Shown in pieces: positions 1 to 13,083 of a stretch of DNA of 64,000 nucleotides; position 1 is the stretch's first letter, and each line of letters opens with the position of its first letter. The position numbers and the translations under genes are program-made. The stretch lies in the NCBI GenBank assembly GCA_963931925.1, contig OZ007583.1:18004548-18068547 (forward strand). The letters run 5' to 3'. The stretch comes from Onchidella celtica (lineage: Eukaryota > Mollusca > Gastropoda > Systellommatophora > Onchidiidae). The notes beneath the pieces are model-generated. The model saw nothing but the letters and a program-made list of their open reading frames with translations, had not been told where the DNA came from and made no database searches.

Positions 1-2218
1 GTTAGCCGTCAGATAAACGCATACCATTTCTGTGCTGACTATATCATATTACGGAGCATTCCTTCCCAAAGTGAAATGTTTGGCAACGCTGATACAGTCA
101 CCAGCCTGTTTATTCGGATCCATGGGATTACAATTGCAGTCCCAAATCATTTAGACCGATTATTTTGCACGCAGTTGATTTGCTTTTACTATATTATATT
201 TAAAGTAACGGATCACACATACGGTATGTACGTTCGGGGGGGGGGGGCGGGGGGGGGGGAGCAGAGTTTTACCCTCAGTGAATGAAGAATGTACAGGGGA
301 GGGTGCGTATGTTTTTCAATTACAATAATGAATTAAAAACATTAGTTTGATTTGTATATTATATAATAATATGCAGATTTTTCCGGGGAATTGCATTGTT
401 GAGCAAATATGAATCACGATGCCCACGAAACAATCAAATTATCCGTACAAAATGCCACGTAAACGTACGTACTTTAAATGGCCACTTAAGTTTAGCTGCC
501 TTTTTCCCAAATACAGTTTTCAGAAAGTTTCGCTTTAGATCTTTGCTCCTTTGTACATTAGGGGGTAGTTGAGTTCTCAGTGCAAAAACCAAGTCGATAC
601 CTTGTATGTGCAAAATTCAAAGGGGCGGTTAACACTTGTATTATACTGGGACTTCGCCCAAAGACATAAAAAGTTTAAGCCCCCCAGCCCCGCAAAACAA
701 TAACTAAAATAACATAAAAATCGTCATATTAATGCTCAATGCCCAATGGACCATATATAATTAAAAAAGTCATGAAAATTTTGCCGCAGCAAATGCAGAA
801 AAGAGCAGTAAACTACAGCAAAAACTGCTGCAGGTGGTCTCGACTATTCCGTGTCGTGTGCCGCAAAATATTGTGCCATACCAGCACTTCTTCCTGCCCT
901 GCACAGGACGTTCATCTCGGTCTCATTTGTATTGGCAACAGCTGCAGTTGGTATTACGGTTTTATTTGAGCCGGAGATAAGATAAACTACTTCAGTTATG
1001 ACTCATATTATCATGGCAATGTGTTGACTGGAAAGACTAAGTTCAGCAGAATGGGTGACACATGTGCTGAGTTGTAAAGAAGGGAACGACGATTATGAAA
1101 GGCGCAAATATTGTCCTTTTTTGCGCGTAAACCCATCACTGATGTCGGTGTTACTCGTAAGTTAGTAAAATTAACAAAACTAGCAAGAGCAGCGTGTATC
1201 ACAAAGTATTTTCGAATTCAGTCAAAAGCAAAGACATCTGGCCATGAGTGATGAGGATGGTCACTGGGGTGTTGTAAGGGAGATGATAATGATGTACAGC
1301 GAGAACAACAGCAGCGGTGATGGATGAGATTTTTTTTTTGTTTGTTTCTCCGGCAGTGGGATGACACTCAGATGGTTGGGGCAGTAAAACAAAGTGGTTA
1401 AAAAAAAAGCAAACGAAAGAAAGAAGGAACCTAGCACATATGGCAGACTAGACTGCCAGATGGAACTAACTGAGCAACAATTGCCAATACCACCGTGAGA
1501 TGTTCTAAAGGTCAAGGTAAATACACCCGAGACGGTGGCTCCGGACAAATGTCAAGGGAAAGCAATCACATACTACATCCAAAAAACACACACCAACACA
1601 CATGGACACCTACAAAAGCACACACGTATCACTCTCCGTGTCTTACTCCTTCAGTGCCATCAAATCGTCAAAACCAGCCAGAGTGTTTAGAAAGTATCAG
1701 CCGCCACATAAATTATTCGTTCCTATAACAAACTTTGTATCGTATGTTTATATAGGGCGACAGCAGATCCAAAACACATGTTATTTGTGTGCTGTAGAAA
1801 AATAATCTCCCCGTCCCTGCCCCTCAAAGAACTAAAGACATGCATAAACATCTGTGCTGGATGTCTCTTCATCTGACAGCGCGACATTATTGTACGGCAC
1901 CAGTCTATTCTCTTAAGATTAATAAAGAGTAGCAGGCACGGGGTCGCAGCAAAGGCTTGAAGCAAGCCGAAATGTGGCAAAAAGAAAAGGTTTTATTGTC
2001 ATGATTCGGATATTGTTAAAACTCACGCAGAGAGTGAGTTGTTGTTGTTTACCAGGGCCATGAGAAATTGGCTGGTGGCCTTGAACGGTCCTCGCCAAAT
2101 TATAGTTGGTGAGTAAATAAATGTAAAGTTAAACTGTTAGATTCACGCTTGTGGGTTTTAATGTTCGTGATTAATAAGTAATGGAGTAGGGGTGAAACAA
2201 GGTGGGGACAGTTGACAT
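1..2218. other. No gene seen
   Basis: Apart from the poly-G at 236-259 this is AT-rich sequence with only short chance ORFs (up to 95 codons). Around 2056-2108 a fair acceptor (GTTGTTTACCAG) and donor (GTTG|GTGAGT) frame 53 bp open in two frames, just left of the LTR-like block. It is too short to call. Confidence 0.6.
236..259. repeat. Poly-G tract, quadruplex-capable
   Basis: G12, one C, then G11. Confidence 0.9.
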
Positions 2219-3240
2219 TGTTAAGTATGACTAGACAAGTTTTTGCACGTTAACTGGCTGGTAGAATAGTGCAGACGTATTACTACAGTTAAAATGGTGG
2301 GAGGTTTCGACCTATGAGATAGCTGAACTAATTGGGCCAGCGGACTAGCACGCTGGGTAGTTAGATAGTATAAAACATCGTGTAACGTTCAGATTTAGTG
2401 AATACAGACGAGAGAAGCATCGTTTCGTGAAGTATCTCCGGTTGGCCAGTACCTGAACTGTGTGGTCTGAAGACTAAGAAGTCCTTGCTAACGGACTGAC
2501 TGAGCTCTAGAAAGAAAGGTCTGAGTGGGCTGACCTTTGAAAGCCCACGCTGCGCTATTTTGATGTTCGCGCCTCTCAGTAGGCGTGAGCAATGGTAATA
2601 TATCTTAATTATTCAAGTATAATAGAGATCGGAGATAGAGAGAGAACTACAGCCTCATAGGAAGACTAAGGAAACCCCAGCTGGCACTCGACCACGAGTG
2701 TCCTGTATGATAGATCTATTGCCATAGTATGATTGGAATAATATAGCACATTGTTGATGAATTGAATAGTGATTGTGCATAAAATATAGTCTTTTGGCAA
2801 CTGCTTAAATTACCTACAAGCCGAAGAGTGCTTCTGTAGGCTTTGAACGTACTGGGCTCTCCTAACATTTAAGCCCATATGATTTATGGAGAGTTTGCCT
2901 GGCGACTGGCCAGTGGCGACTCAACTGTCACTTTAAATTGATATCTAGTTTCGTATAATATACCTATTTGCTATTGATTGCAGTACCTCCATAGTTACAT
3001 GAATATCATTGGTTAAGTTATTAATTAGAGTTTTTTGGTTTGAATATATACCTCTATTGTCTTTTGTTTTGTTATTAATATTTATGTAAACTATGGCCTG
3101 ACCGGCCTGACATATATACGCTCTAGTTAGTTAGTACTTTTCTTGTGTGGTTGTGTCCGAGTGTGAGTTAGCTGCCTCTCGTGCAGTCGTAACATCCCCA
3201 AGACCCTAACTCTGCTCGTGACATTTATGGTGTACAGAAG
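2219..3240 (+). mobile_element. Candidate LTR with primer-binding-site-like motif (LTR retrotransposon remnant)
   Basis: A TATA box (TATAAAA, 2369-2375) precedes about 850 bp with no long ORF. The block ends in GTGACA (3223), followed by TTTA and TGGTGTACAGAAG (3228-3240). This resembles the TGGTGTCAGAAG primer-binding motif commonly found just inside the 5' LTR of metazoan Gypsy elements. The left limit (TGTTAAG at 2219) is a guess from the distance to the TATA box. No gag or pol follows, so the copy would be truncated right after the primer site. No second copy exists in the window to prove the boundaries. Confidence 0.35.
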
Positions 3241-6200
3241 ACAATTTTGACGCGCCCGGAGCAGAGCGACATGCGTCCATCGGTTTCGCCAGTGTGCGAG
3301 ATTCTGTTTGATTCCATAATTTACGTCTCAAACTACACCGAGACAAACCAGACTTGACGCCACCAGTCTATGGTTTATGTGGAACTGGCACAAGAACAAC
3401 AAAATACATACATTATTATTACATTTTAACTCGTCATACTGTCAGAAGTTTACGCTGACACCCCCCCCCCCCCCCAAATCAGCATACACGAGTTTAGTCA
3501 ACCCTGCATCTCATCTCTAGTTAAAGGTTACATCAGACATCTCCATTCTACATGTTGATCCGATTACAGGTCAACAGCACGATACCATTACAGAGTATGT
3601 CATACACACCTCAAGCTAACTTTGTACCAACATTTTATAATGTACATTTTAAGTCGTATATGTCAACAAAAATAAACATTCATTTCCCTTGGCAACACTG
3701 TGTTGTATTCCGAGAGCAAGTTACTTAATACTGTAACGGACTCAGTGGATTTTGTACTGCCAGTTCCTTCATTCATCCAACAAGATAAAAGTGAATGTAT
3801 TATTCTTTAGTACCACAAGCGAACACAGAAATATGAAATTTGTCGTCTGGAATAACAAGAGCTTGTATTATGTTGCGACCACACGCTGAGTGTGGAGAAT
3901 AAAAATGATCGAAATCCGTTCTCCATGGTGGATGGAAGGGCCGTTTTCTTTTGATAATTATGGAGTATCGATACCATACATGTCCGTGAGATGTTGGAGG
4001 GACGGCCAGTAGCCTGTCTGTCTCTTGAAGAGATTTCGTGGTTGGTTAGTCAGTTGACACAAACACAAGCCGGACTCGCTCTGAATGGTCACGGGTTGGT
4101 ATAGAAAAGGCCACATCAATTACACCACGGATACACTATATTATTTTCAGAACAATAACACAAGCGCGCAAACCGAATGACTGAATGAACACAAACATTG
4201 TAGTGTCGGAAAGATGAAGGTCAGGCCGAAGGCTAGAGTAGATGTCGTGATGTAAGAAAGGGGCAAAAGCTTTGAGGGAAACTCTCCACTGTGTACGCTA
4301 AACATAGATACAAAGAAAAATGAGAAAGGGTCACGGGTGAGGATGTGGAAAGGTTGAGAAAGTGCGACAGGCGCGCGTGGACAATGACAGCTGACGTAAA
4401 TACCATCACCCTGAATAGACTGAGAATATAATTCTGTCGCGTCAAGCACAAAAGCCATTGTACACGCCAAAAACAAAAATTTTACAGGGACAAAAAATGT
4501 GGCGTTGCGCCATCGCTTGACTCTTTAGTCGAATTCCACTGAGTGATTGCCAAGAGAAACTATCAGTTCTATACCGTTATAATCCAGATAGAAAGATAAA
4601 GTACATGACTTCATTTTAGATAATGATGTTAAAAGGTGAATTTGACCTACACTGGCGAATACGGTCGTTTTTTTTCCCGTTGCTATTGTGTTTGTTTTGT
4701 TTTTTTTCTACAAAGCTGTCAAGTTTTTCAACAAAGACTCGATATTTACGTGTACATCCATTCTCCGGAATTTTTCCTTCCACATCCGCCATATGGGGCC
4801 ACAAGATGAAAAACCTCAATCCACTTAAACCAGATATTTAGAGTAAGTACAGACAATCTTTGTCAGCGTTTAGAAAAAGACTAAGTCGGAGACAGCCAGT
4901 TTGTTAGCAATGTCACTAAGTGCACACTCGTCAGTAGAGAATACACGTAACTGCAATTTAATTTACAACAACGATAAATTAAAACGAACTGATGTACGAT
5001 TTACCAAATCTTTCTTCATTTTTCTTTGCGCATGGCACGAAATGAGAAATTTCCCTGCACGTCAAACAAACCTCGTGCAGGTTACAAAGTTTGAGTGAGT
5101 CAGATCTGAGACTCGGCGAAGGGCACAGCCGCCATAGCTGCATCCATCTCTGCATGCGTGTAAGGGCTGTGTTTTCTTCACTGAGCTTTCTATCCATGAC
5201 ACTGACTTGATGCATCGGTGTGCACACCACCCAGTCTAGTCAAAGCTCTACTATTCCCGTCTACCTGTGTGTTATCGTAGACAGAACATCTCTGTGATGG
5301 CAACCTGCTGGATATAATGGAAACCACCTCTGGTTTTTTCTGACTATCCACAAAGAACAATAAAGTCAAGAATTTCATCTCGATTTCCAACGTCTCTGCA
5401 CTTACACACCAGCATCTGCTTGCCATTTTCTTCTGAGCAAATCAGCTTATTTTCAAAGGCGGTTTACATCCCAAGACCCAAAAACTGATTCAGATCCCGC
5501 AGCCCAAAAGTTATCGTCCCTCCATGACACGATATGGGGGTTGGGGGTTAGGGGGGGGGGGGTGTGCATGCATCGTCTCAGCGCGAACGTCTTGTATTTA
5601 ATATGCATATGGTATTTCTAACACAGATGGATGGCTGATGTTTGGTTCAAACAAAATTATGTCAATATTATATGTCACATCTAATCGGTGCATTATGAAT
5701 GCTTATGTGACAAAGCTCTCCATGACTTAAGTGAACATTTCTGAGGCCATCTGCTTTTTTTTTTCTTTCTCAGAATGTTTTAATGCTCCTACAACTTTTC
5801 TCACTAAGTCTTGTCCACGTCCCTTTGAATTTGTATGATTTCGGACTTAGATGAATTGTATAACCGTCTCCATGCTCTGCAACAAGGTATAATGATAGAT
5901 CGTAGGCTCTTCAGCCTTCTTCTCGGGATCTGTACAATTTCTACTTCCTCCATTGCGCTTGTCGGCCCCGGTGACATCTGCTGAACAATGAATGGACGTC
6001 AGTAAGATTTCCAGGTCTGTGCGGAGTCCAAATTAACCTTGTCAGTCGTGGCAGACCTACCTAGGTCATACTTGCTCATTAGCTTAATCTTTCTTCTTCT
6101 TCTCCCCACCCCCCCCCCCACCCCCCGTCCTCGTAAGTAAACCCTACAGTGCGGTGTGAAGCCCGCATACGTTAACAGCGAGGCTGGACTGGGGTATATA

Positions 6201-6629
6201 AGAATGATGGATAAGAGCGCGTCGATTCTCGGAATCTGTTCAGGTTTTCTTAAAGAGCAATAAAATGATCTTGACAAAAGCCAGAAAGAAAGAGCGAGGT
6301 GCGCCACAAGAGAACATGGAACTATGACGGATTCCGAAAAAGTGAATTTTACGCAGATAAAAATAATGATAATTATGGAAAAATGTTCAGTAGCAATTGG
6401 GAAGAGCGAAATATGTGGGAAATGAAGAAGCAAGACAAATACATCGGACATAAAAGAGACCACACACCCCCCCACACACACAAAGATTCTAGCTAGGATG
6501 GGGGGGGGGGCGCGCAAATACAGTTAAGGATGATGATTCTAGTGCGGAGCATAAATGGATAAAGGCTCAAGCTGACACGTGAATTGTTGTTAAATGGATG
6601 AGCATAAAACATGGCTTAGCATAACTTAC
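3241..6629. other. No gene seen
   Basis: Holds a C15 run (3461-3475), the quadruplex-type motif at 5536-5562, C-rich and G-rich runs near 6113 and 6500, and chance ORFs only. No continuation of the exon candidates to the right could be read here. Confidence 0.5.
5536..5562. repeat. G-quadruplex-type motif
   Basis: G5-TT-G5-TTA-G12. At least four G-tracts separated by very short loops fit the classical quadruplex pattern. Confidence 0.8.
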
Positions 6630-6758
6630 CTCTTCTAACTGTGGTGTTCCTTCTCTCGAATGTGACGAATGCGCATCCCCCATCGTTTCCCTGCTCTATT
6701 TCAGTCTTTCCAGACACCAGAATGTCTCTTGACGCATTCAATGAAAATGAGGAACAGC
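6630..6758 (-). CDS. Candidate internal exon following the 7.3-kb candidate
   Basis: A strong donor (AGAAGAG|GTAAGTTAT, 6630/6629) ends a 43-codon open stretch on the minus strand containing SSFSLNASRDILVSGKTEIE and GGCAFVTFERRN. If it begins at 6758 it joins the 7279-7373 candidate in phase (G+GC) across an intron of about 520 bp. The alternation of a hydrophobic strand (ILVSG) and a second strand (CAFVTFERR) recalls a degenerate WD40 blade. WDR89-type proteins are the nearest I can recall, which is a weak memory-based comparison. The acceptor (CACGAG) has a poor pyrimidine tract, and a better tract lies about 25 bp further in. Confidence 0.25.
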
Positions 6759-7278
6759 CTCGTGGTCAGTGCGCCATTCTATTTATCATCCGTACATAGA
6801 AAATGATGTATCCACAGTACAAATTAATCCATTTCGCACATTTGCTGACACTTATTACTTTCGTGTATTCTGTCGCTGGTTGGCTTCTTACTGAAGTGAT
6901 GACGTTCACAAAACAAGTGCCATTTCGTAAAATGAATGAACAATGAACGAATCAGAAGAAGAAACGAAAACCACAACACAAAACTTGTATTATTACCAAT
7001 CTTATACATCAACACTCCATTTCACTACAGCTAAAACCACAGAATTGTTCACCACTAAGAACGGAGAATATTAAAGAAGCTAACAACATACAATGTCATA
7101 ATATCCGTGTTTGTCACCATCTCCCTCGCTAAACAGCAAGCTATAAATAATGTGTACCCAAGATCAGAGGTGAACGAAAACGGAAGGCTAGGAAACATAA
7201 GTAAACAAATAATAAAAAAAATGCAAGAATTACTTGGCAAAACGCGCGCATACGTACAGTATCCGTCACATCACTCAC

Positions 7279-7373
7279 CGCAGTACGAAGAAAAACTAAC
7301 CCACTGTTCGTGAATGGTGTCAATTGCTCTCCACTTGCACAGCCCATTGTCAGTAATTGGGATCCTCAATGAG
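7279..7373 (-). CDS. Candidate internal exon, possibly a WD-repeat protein
   Basis: A consensus donor on the minus strand (TACTGCG|GTGAGTGA at 7279/7278) closes an open stretch reading DNGLCKWRAIDTIHEQWV then SFSSYC, ending in phase 1. The DNG...W pattern is like the end of a WD40 blade. AG acceptors could lie at 7374 or 7365, both without a strong pyrimidine tract. A second open frame here starts MGCASGEQLTPF and reaches the same donor in phase 0, so the frame is uncertain. The candidate at 6630-6758 continues it in compatible phase. Confidence 0.25.
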
Positions 7374-7548
7374 CTTCTATCTCTCGGGCCCTCAAGTCTC
7401 GCCTCCCTCATTATGAGCAGCCGCCGTGCTCCGAAATGGGTTTTATTTATTCCGTGTTATCAGCCATTCGCTTTTACCGCTTGAATCTCGCTTAGTGCAC
7501 CGCAACTCACTGGTTGCGACCTGCGGGAATGAGAACCGTGTTTGTGTT

Positions 7549-7602
7549 GGGGGTGGGGGCGGGGGAGAGAGACAGAGAGAGAGAGAGAGAAAGAGAGAGA
7601 GA
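7549..7602. repeat. G-rich tract followed by (AG)n
   Basis: Three G5 tracts separated by single T and C bases (7549-7565), then AG/ACAG/AAAG repeats. The G-tracts could form part of a quadruplex. Confidence 0.85.
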
Positions 7603-10600
7603 ACAGAGTTTTAGATCATGAAGGTAGAGGGACACAAACTGAGATCCTGAACAAGTGGCGGGTGGACAAGGGTGGAATCTGTAGCCACTCTTTTGATATC
7701 TATAACATTATACAGAAACGTAGAAAACGGCAAGGGAGGGTTTAGGCAGGAGGAAGCTTCTACGGGCAAAAGTACAGCGGAAAATGCCATTTGATACAAG
7801 AGTAGATCAATGAAAGGTGAAAATTCGGAGACGCTAATATCATCACTAATGTGTTGATTTTCAATGCCTTACGTTTGATGGACGAAGATGGAATCAGATG
7901 CGTTTAAACTGCTCATTTACTTATTCAGTTTCAACATGTATTGACTCACTGACGTGGTGCTCGTATTCACTCACGCACGCAATTTGAACGTTGGGACTCA
8001 GTAAAATAACAGCAACAACAAAACTTATTATGGTGCCATTAAATATGCTTTCTGCGTATGAATGGATGAAACTGTGTTGATCTCTTCCCACCAATTTGTG
8101 TTTTGTTCTCTTCTATTACAGTAACAAGATTATGGCGAGATGAGACTATAAAATGTCACTGTTTTAGCAGTAAGCACCCTGACCATAGCCCTTTCCACAA
8201 CTCACTGTGACGTGAGGCGGGTGAAAGTCTAGGGAAGGGCAGGCGGGTGCCTTGTCGGTAGAAAATATACCTCTTTTTACGGATGTTATGTAAGCCAAGA
8301 TAATAATGAATGTACAGATTCCTGGGTCGTGTGAAGACTTCAGCAAATTTGAGAGTGAGGCCCAGCAACATTATCTACCTGATGGTGAACTCTAAAACAG
8401 ACAAGATAATAAAACATTATGACCCAAGCCATTTCATTGCGTAAGAACGTCACGGAGTAAAAAAAATGATATCACAAGACAGAAAAGAAAGAAATTTCCA
8501 CAATTGGCTATTGCCGGTGTTCCTATATTAACGGTGTTCCTATAGAAGAAATGTTGCACTAATGTTACTCAATGACACTGGCGGCATGAGAGTTGGTATC
8601 ACAATTATCCAAAGAGTGAAATCTGATGGTTTAAGAAATACAGCCAGGACTTGCTTGATTTTTCGGTTTCCAGGTTATAGTTTACAGCCAAGATAATAAG
8701 ATAAAATCAACACACCTAGGAAGAAGCCAACACGCAAGCTCAAATGCATTCAAACGATTGCTATCTAGCGGAAATGGATGTAGGATAAGATAGCAAAACA
8801 ATCTGTGTACAAAGAGTCAGCGAGGGCAATGTGGCTAGTAACCTTCACAGCTCGTTAAATAGGACACAAGCACGTGAGCCATTTGCTTATACAGGTAGAG
8901 TGCACACACCTTTCCCCATATGATGTCATTATTTGGACAGAGATAAATACACACAGGTCATCTCCTCCAGCGGCCATATAAACAGATAGACAGGCAGGCA
9001 GACAGCCAGCTGTGTGAATAAAAAGATATGCACTTCATCTTTCAAGAATAAGCTGACAATAATACTGTTGACCACCTTGCCTTCCACATAAGTGGCCTAT
9101 CCCCAGATTTCAGTCTGACAAGAGCTGAGTTCACACACACTCACACGCATTTTGAAATACTTCAGCTGGCGCAGAATGCACGACGAAAATGGAAAGAAAC
9201 ACAAAGCTTCAAGTACCTGCAAGAAGTCATTCTAAATGTGAGGAGTGGATGTTGTCCACGACATTAGAACTACTGAAAACACAACACCCCAAAGACACGC
9301 ACTTGACAGTTTATCGTTTCATCCAAAATACAGCGGTTTTACTTGTTAAGAAATTTAACCTGAATGAACGAGAGATCGTAACTGTATTTATTAGCTTACA
9401 GGTTTATCTGTTTCGAAATCCATTAATTAAACAAGAAAATAGCCACGTTACAGCCTTTTAAAACGACAAAAATTTAATTAATGCCACGAACTACACCTCG
9501 CCAATAGCGTCCGCAATTAGCATCGATCTATATATATCTCAGATGAGAATTAGGGTTGCTAAAAATTCTTTCCACATTTTGCTGTTTTCCATTCTCGTCA
9601 CTGAGTTACAAAAGTCCTTCCAGCTACAACAGTTTTAAGTGAACATTAAGTACGCATTTGAAACAGTCAATATAATTACAGCTCCAGAGAAAAGCACACC
9701 TAAATACATGTATGAGTACAGCTGAAACAGTATTTGGAACGGGCCAAGAAACAACGGATCAGCAGTTTTCTCCACCCTCGGCCTCCCGCTTCACCCAAAC
9801 TACACACATCATGGCAGAAAGATGCTGAAGTTTGCAAGAATTTACTGTCATACATAAATTTTAATGTTAAAGCCCTGAACACAGTGACTGTAACATGATA
9901 GCTAAGTTGAATTAAAAAAAACAAAAAAACATTCGTAACCGAAATAGTAAACCAAGCGCAGCAAGCAACTCTTCTTTCTCTGCTTGAACACTGTCAAAAC
10001 TATCCTCGGACATAATCAATAAGCAACTTGTGAAATTCTACACTTAGAATTCATTAGAACTTAAGCCAGACATTTTTGTCCATCTGCAAAAGTAATGGCA
10101 TCGCTGCGAAGGTGGTGGTAAGATCTGAACCTAACATTGGTATTTTTTTTCTGTAATATATGGTAGATTATCATTGGTTTTGTGACACGTGTTAATATAA
10201 ACATAGCGGCAGCAGAGGCGAGGTTTCACAAATCTTCCCGGGTAAGTTTGTGGAATTCTAACATCCTGAGAAGAGACTTCGAATTTTACCACTTTCCCCA
10301 AACCAAAAAAATGTTGTAATTGGAAATACTGAAAAGAAGGGGCACTCCAAGCACAGAACTGCTTTTGACTCGATCGGACAGACAAGAAACCGTCCAGATT
10401 GCTCTCTTTTGAAAACGCCAATGATCTCAGTGTCAAAAGATGTGGGGTGGGGGTGAGGAGAGACTTGTTGAGAATAATACCTGCATCACATCAGTATATA
10501 TCTGCACCGAAAAGAATGTACTTCAATTTAACAGGACGCCGTAAAACTGTCGCTACAACTTGAAATGGAAAAAAAAAAAAATCCCGATTTTATCCTCGGG

Positions 10601-11131
10601 CATAATAAAAGTGTCTCACATGACACAGTAAGTGGGTATAAATAACCGCTGTTGGCGCCTCTGCTCACTATTGGAGCACTCATTTACAACAATCAACGAG
10701 AAAGGAATGGAGTAGAGTGTATTGCGAGCAAAATCTTGTTCCTCGTGATCTCAGTAAGAACGAGCAGCTTAACTGAAACAAATAGCAGTCCTTCATACAT
10801 GTCCATTACTGACACGCTTGGAAGTCCAAAAAAAAAAAAAAGAAAAGTAAACGACAATAATTTAATTAGGATAAACAAACATACCAGGGTAATGAATACA
10901 CTGGATATATTATCTTGTTACTGCAGATGCAAACACTGGAAAGCACACAAGTACACTTAAACAAATCGAATTCTTCAATTGTAGCATATCTGACGATGGT
11001 TGTGTTTTCAGCGATACCATCCACACGGAAACCTTTTCACCAGAGAGCCCTTGACAGTGCAGCGACATACACAACGAAAATGTGTATTCCAAGCATCAAA
11101 ACACATCATGCAGGATGGCATTTACTCATAC
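7603..11131. other. No gene seen
   Basis: AT-rich, with short ORFs up to 101 codons lacking recognisable motifs. A 17-bp-period duplication of CGGTGTTCCTATA lies at 8515-8544. Confidence 0.5.
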
Positions 11132-11199
11132 CCGTAGCACGCCATATAGCCAAGTGGGAGCATCTCTCATCACTTGAATGAAGTGCCCATGAGCCTTAT
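11132..11199 (-). CDS. Candidate short internal exon, unrecognised
   Basis: On the minus strand a pyrimidine-rich acceptor (GTTTTCTGGACTACTTAG) is followed by 68 bp open in one frame, KAHGHFIQVMRDAPTWLYGV, ending at CTACGG|GTATGAG. Both splice sites are acceptable. The peptide is not recognised, and 22 codons can be open by chance. Confidence 0.18.
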
Positions 11200-12909
11200 C
11201 TAAGTAGTCCAGAAAACGTCAAAATCACATGAGGGCTGTCCATTTTTTGTCACTGTCCTCTCTATGCTTGACAAAAGCAACAATTCTGCGAAATGCGCAG
11301 TGTGTAAACGTGCGCAATTTCAGGTGATTAATGTCTGTCGATCACGTTTTGCTACATGATACACAGCATTTCTGTGTCTTGTTCATTCCTACTGTCTGCA
11401 TGACATTGTTGAAGTTAATACTGATTTAAGTGTTAGTTGGGTAACTTTACCAAAACTGTTAAGGATACACGTTTACAAACTGTTGATTCTGATGCAGAAT
11501 ATTATGTCAAACCTTGTTTAATAATGAATCTGTCTGCCTTGATATTGCTATATATCTTTAGGTAAGCGTGTTTTGTACTTTATAATTACTGTACTCACTG
11601 CATGCTTGTAAACACAATGGTGTTTGATGCAGCAATTCCTTGCCTAACATTAACATTACTTATCACTTTAACCTTAAACCTCTAAAGATCTAGCACTACG
11701 TATTGATGATTACTAGCTCCCATCTGGAAATCTAACCAAAAGCGATTCTGAACTTTTTTTTCTTCTCCCAATGACACAACTAAACTGAATGTGACGCTGT
11801 TGATCTATCACATAAAACACGATATCTCTAAATTTGTTACTGCTAGCTTTGGTTAGAACTTGACTTTCAGTGTGGAACATGTGCACAGCAATTTTTAATA
11901 GAGAACCTTATATATCTAGTATCAGTAAAGTGAAATCACGGAAATTGTAACTACACTGCGAAATCTAATTAAGAGAGCTATTCATAAATATTCATTTTCT
12001 TCGTACTTCCCAAGCTCACAAACTGAACCCGACAAACACCTGTACCGCACCAAACAGGCTATCTCCGAGAGAACGGCGAGTTCTTAAAACCAGAAGAATA
12101 GCTATAAAATATCACTGTCAGGCATTGTACAGAACCGTTCTGCTGTTGAAGTGATTTTCGGAATATACGTTTCCATTCTCTTGTTTGTCTCACCCGAATC
12201 AGCGTGAATTTGCAGGAGAGCCGTTAACCGAGGTGAACATTCTGAAATGAAAAATTCCAAGATTATCTCAGCCTACTATCACCTGATGATCTCAGCCTCG
12301 TGCAGCTTTGCCGCTGATTTTTTCATCTCCCTTCCCTCTTTTCCCCCGACTCCCCTCCCCTCCACCTGCTCCATTTCCCAGATGCACTCGATACATTATG
12401 TCTGGCAAACTGTTACACACCAGGTTGTACTTCTGTATTTCTAAAACACGCTCGTGGTTGAAAGAAGAATGTTATGAGCCGCCTTAACTTAATAAAAAGT
12501 AAAACAAGTTTCAATCATCCAAACTAATCAATTAATCTGATGTCTAAAGAAATGTTTTCTTAAGTATTTTCTTCAGTTAAAAAAAAAAATGCTTGAAAGT
12601 TCGCCCACTATTTGAAATAGTTTTATCAGGTTGTTCACTGACAAAGGTGTGAGAAATATGGTAACTCTAAATGTAGTATGATTTTGAACTACTTGTCAGC
12701 TTGATTTCAGTCAGATGCACCGGAGCAATGAATGGCGCAAATCAATATTCACCGACATTCTGAACCAGTTTCAAAGGTTGACTGCAGACCGAGTACAAAA
12801 ATAGCCAACATGTAATATATCTATGTCTTGATGTAATTGGTCGTAACGAGTACTGTAGATTTCCTGTAGACTTTGGGTTTCCGAACTGGAGGGCAGTATC
12901 GCGCAGAGC
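11200..12909. other. No gene seen
   Basis: AT-rich single-copy-looking sequence without repeats or credible exons. Confidence 0.5.

Positions 12910-13082
<173 letters not shown>

Positions 13083-13083
<1 letters not shown>

Noticed and set aside
2056..2108. 53-bp exon with good splice sites
   Set aside because: Two frames open, too short to judge, and adjacent to an LTR-like repeat. Probably coincidence.
5999..6517. 172-codon minus-strand ORF
   Set aside because: Low-complexity stretches, a C-rich/G-rich tract translated as Gly/Arg, no domain motif and no splice context. Likely chance.
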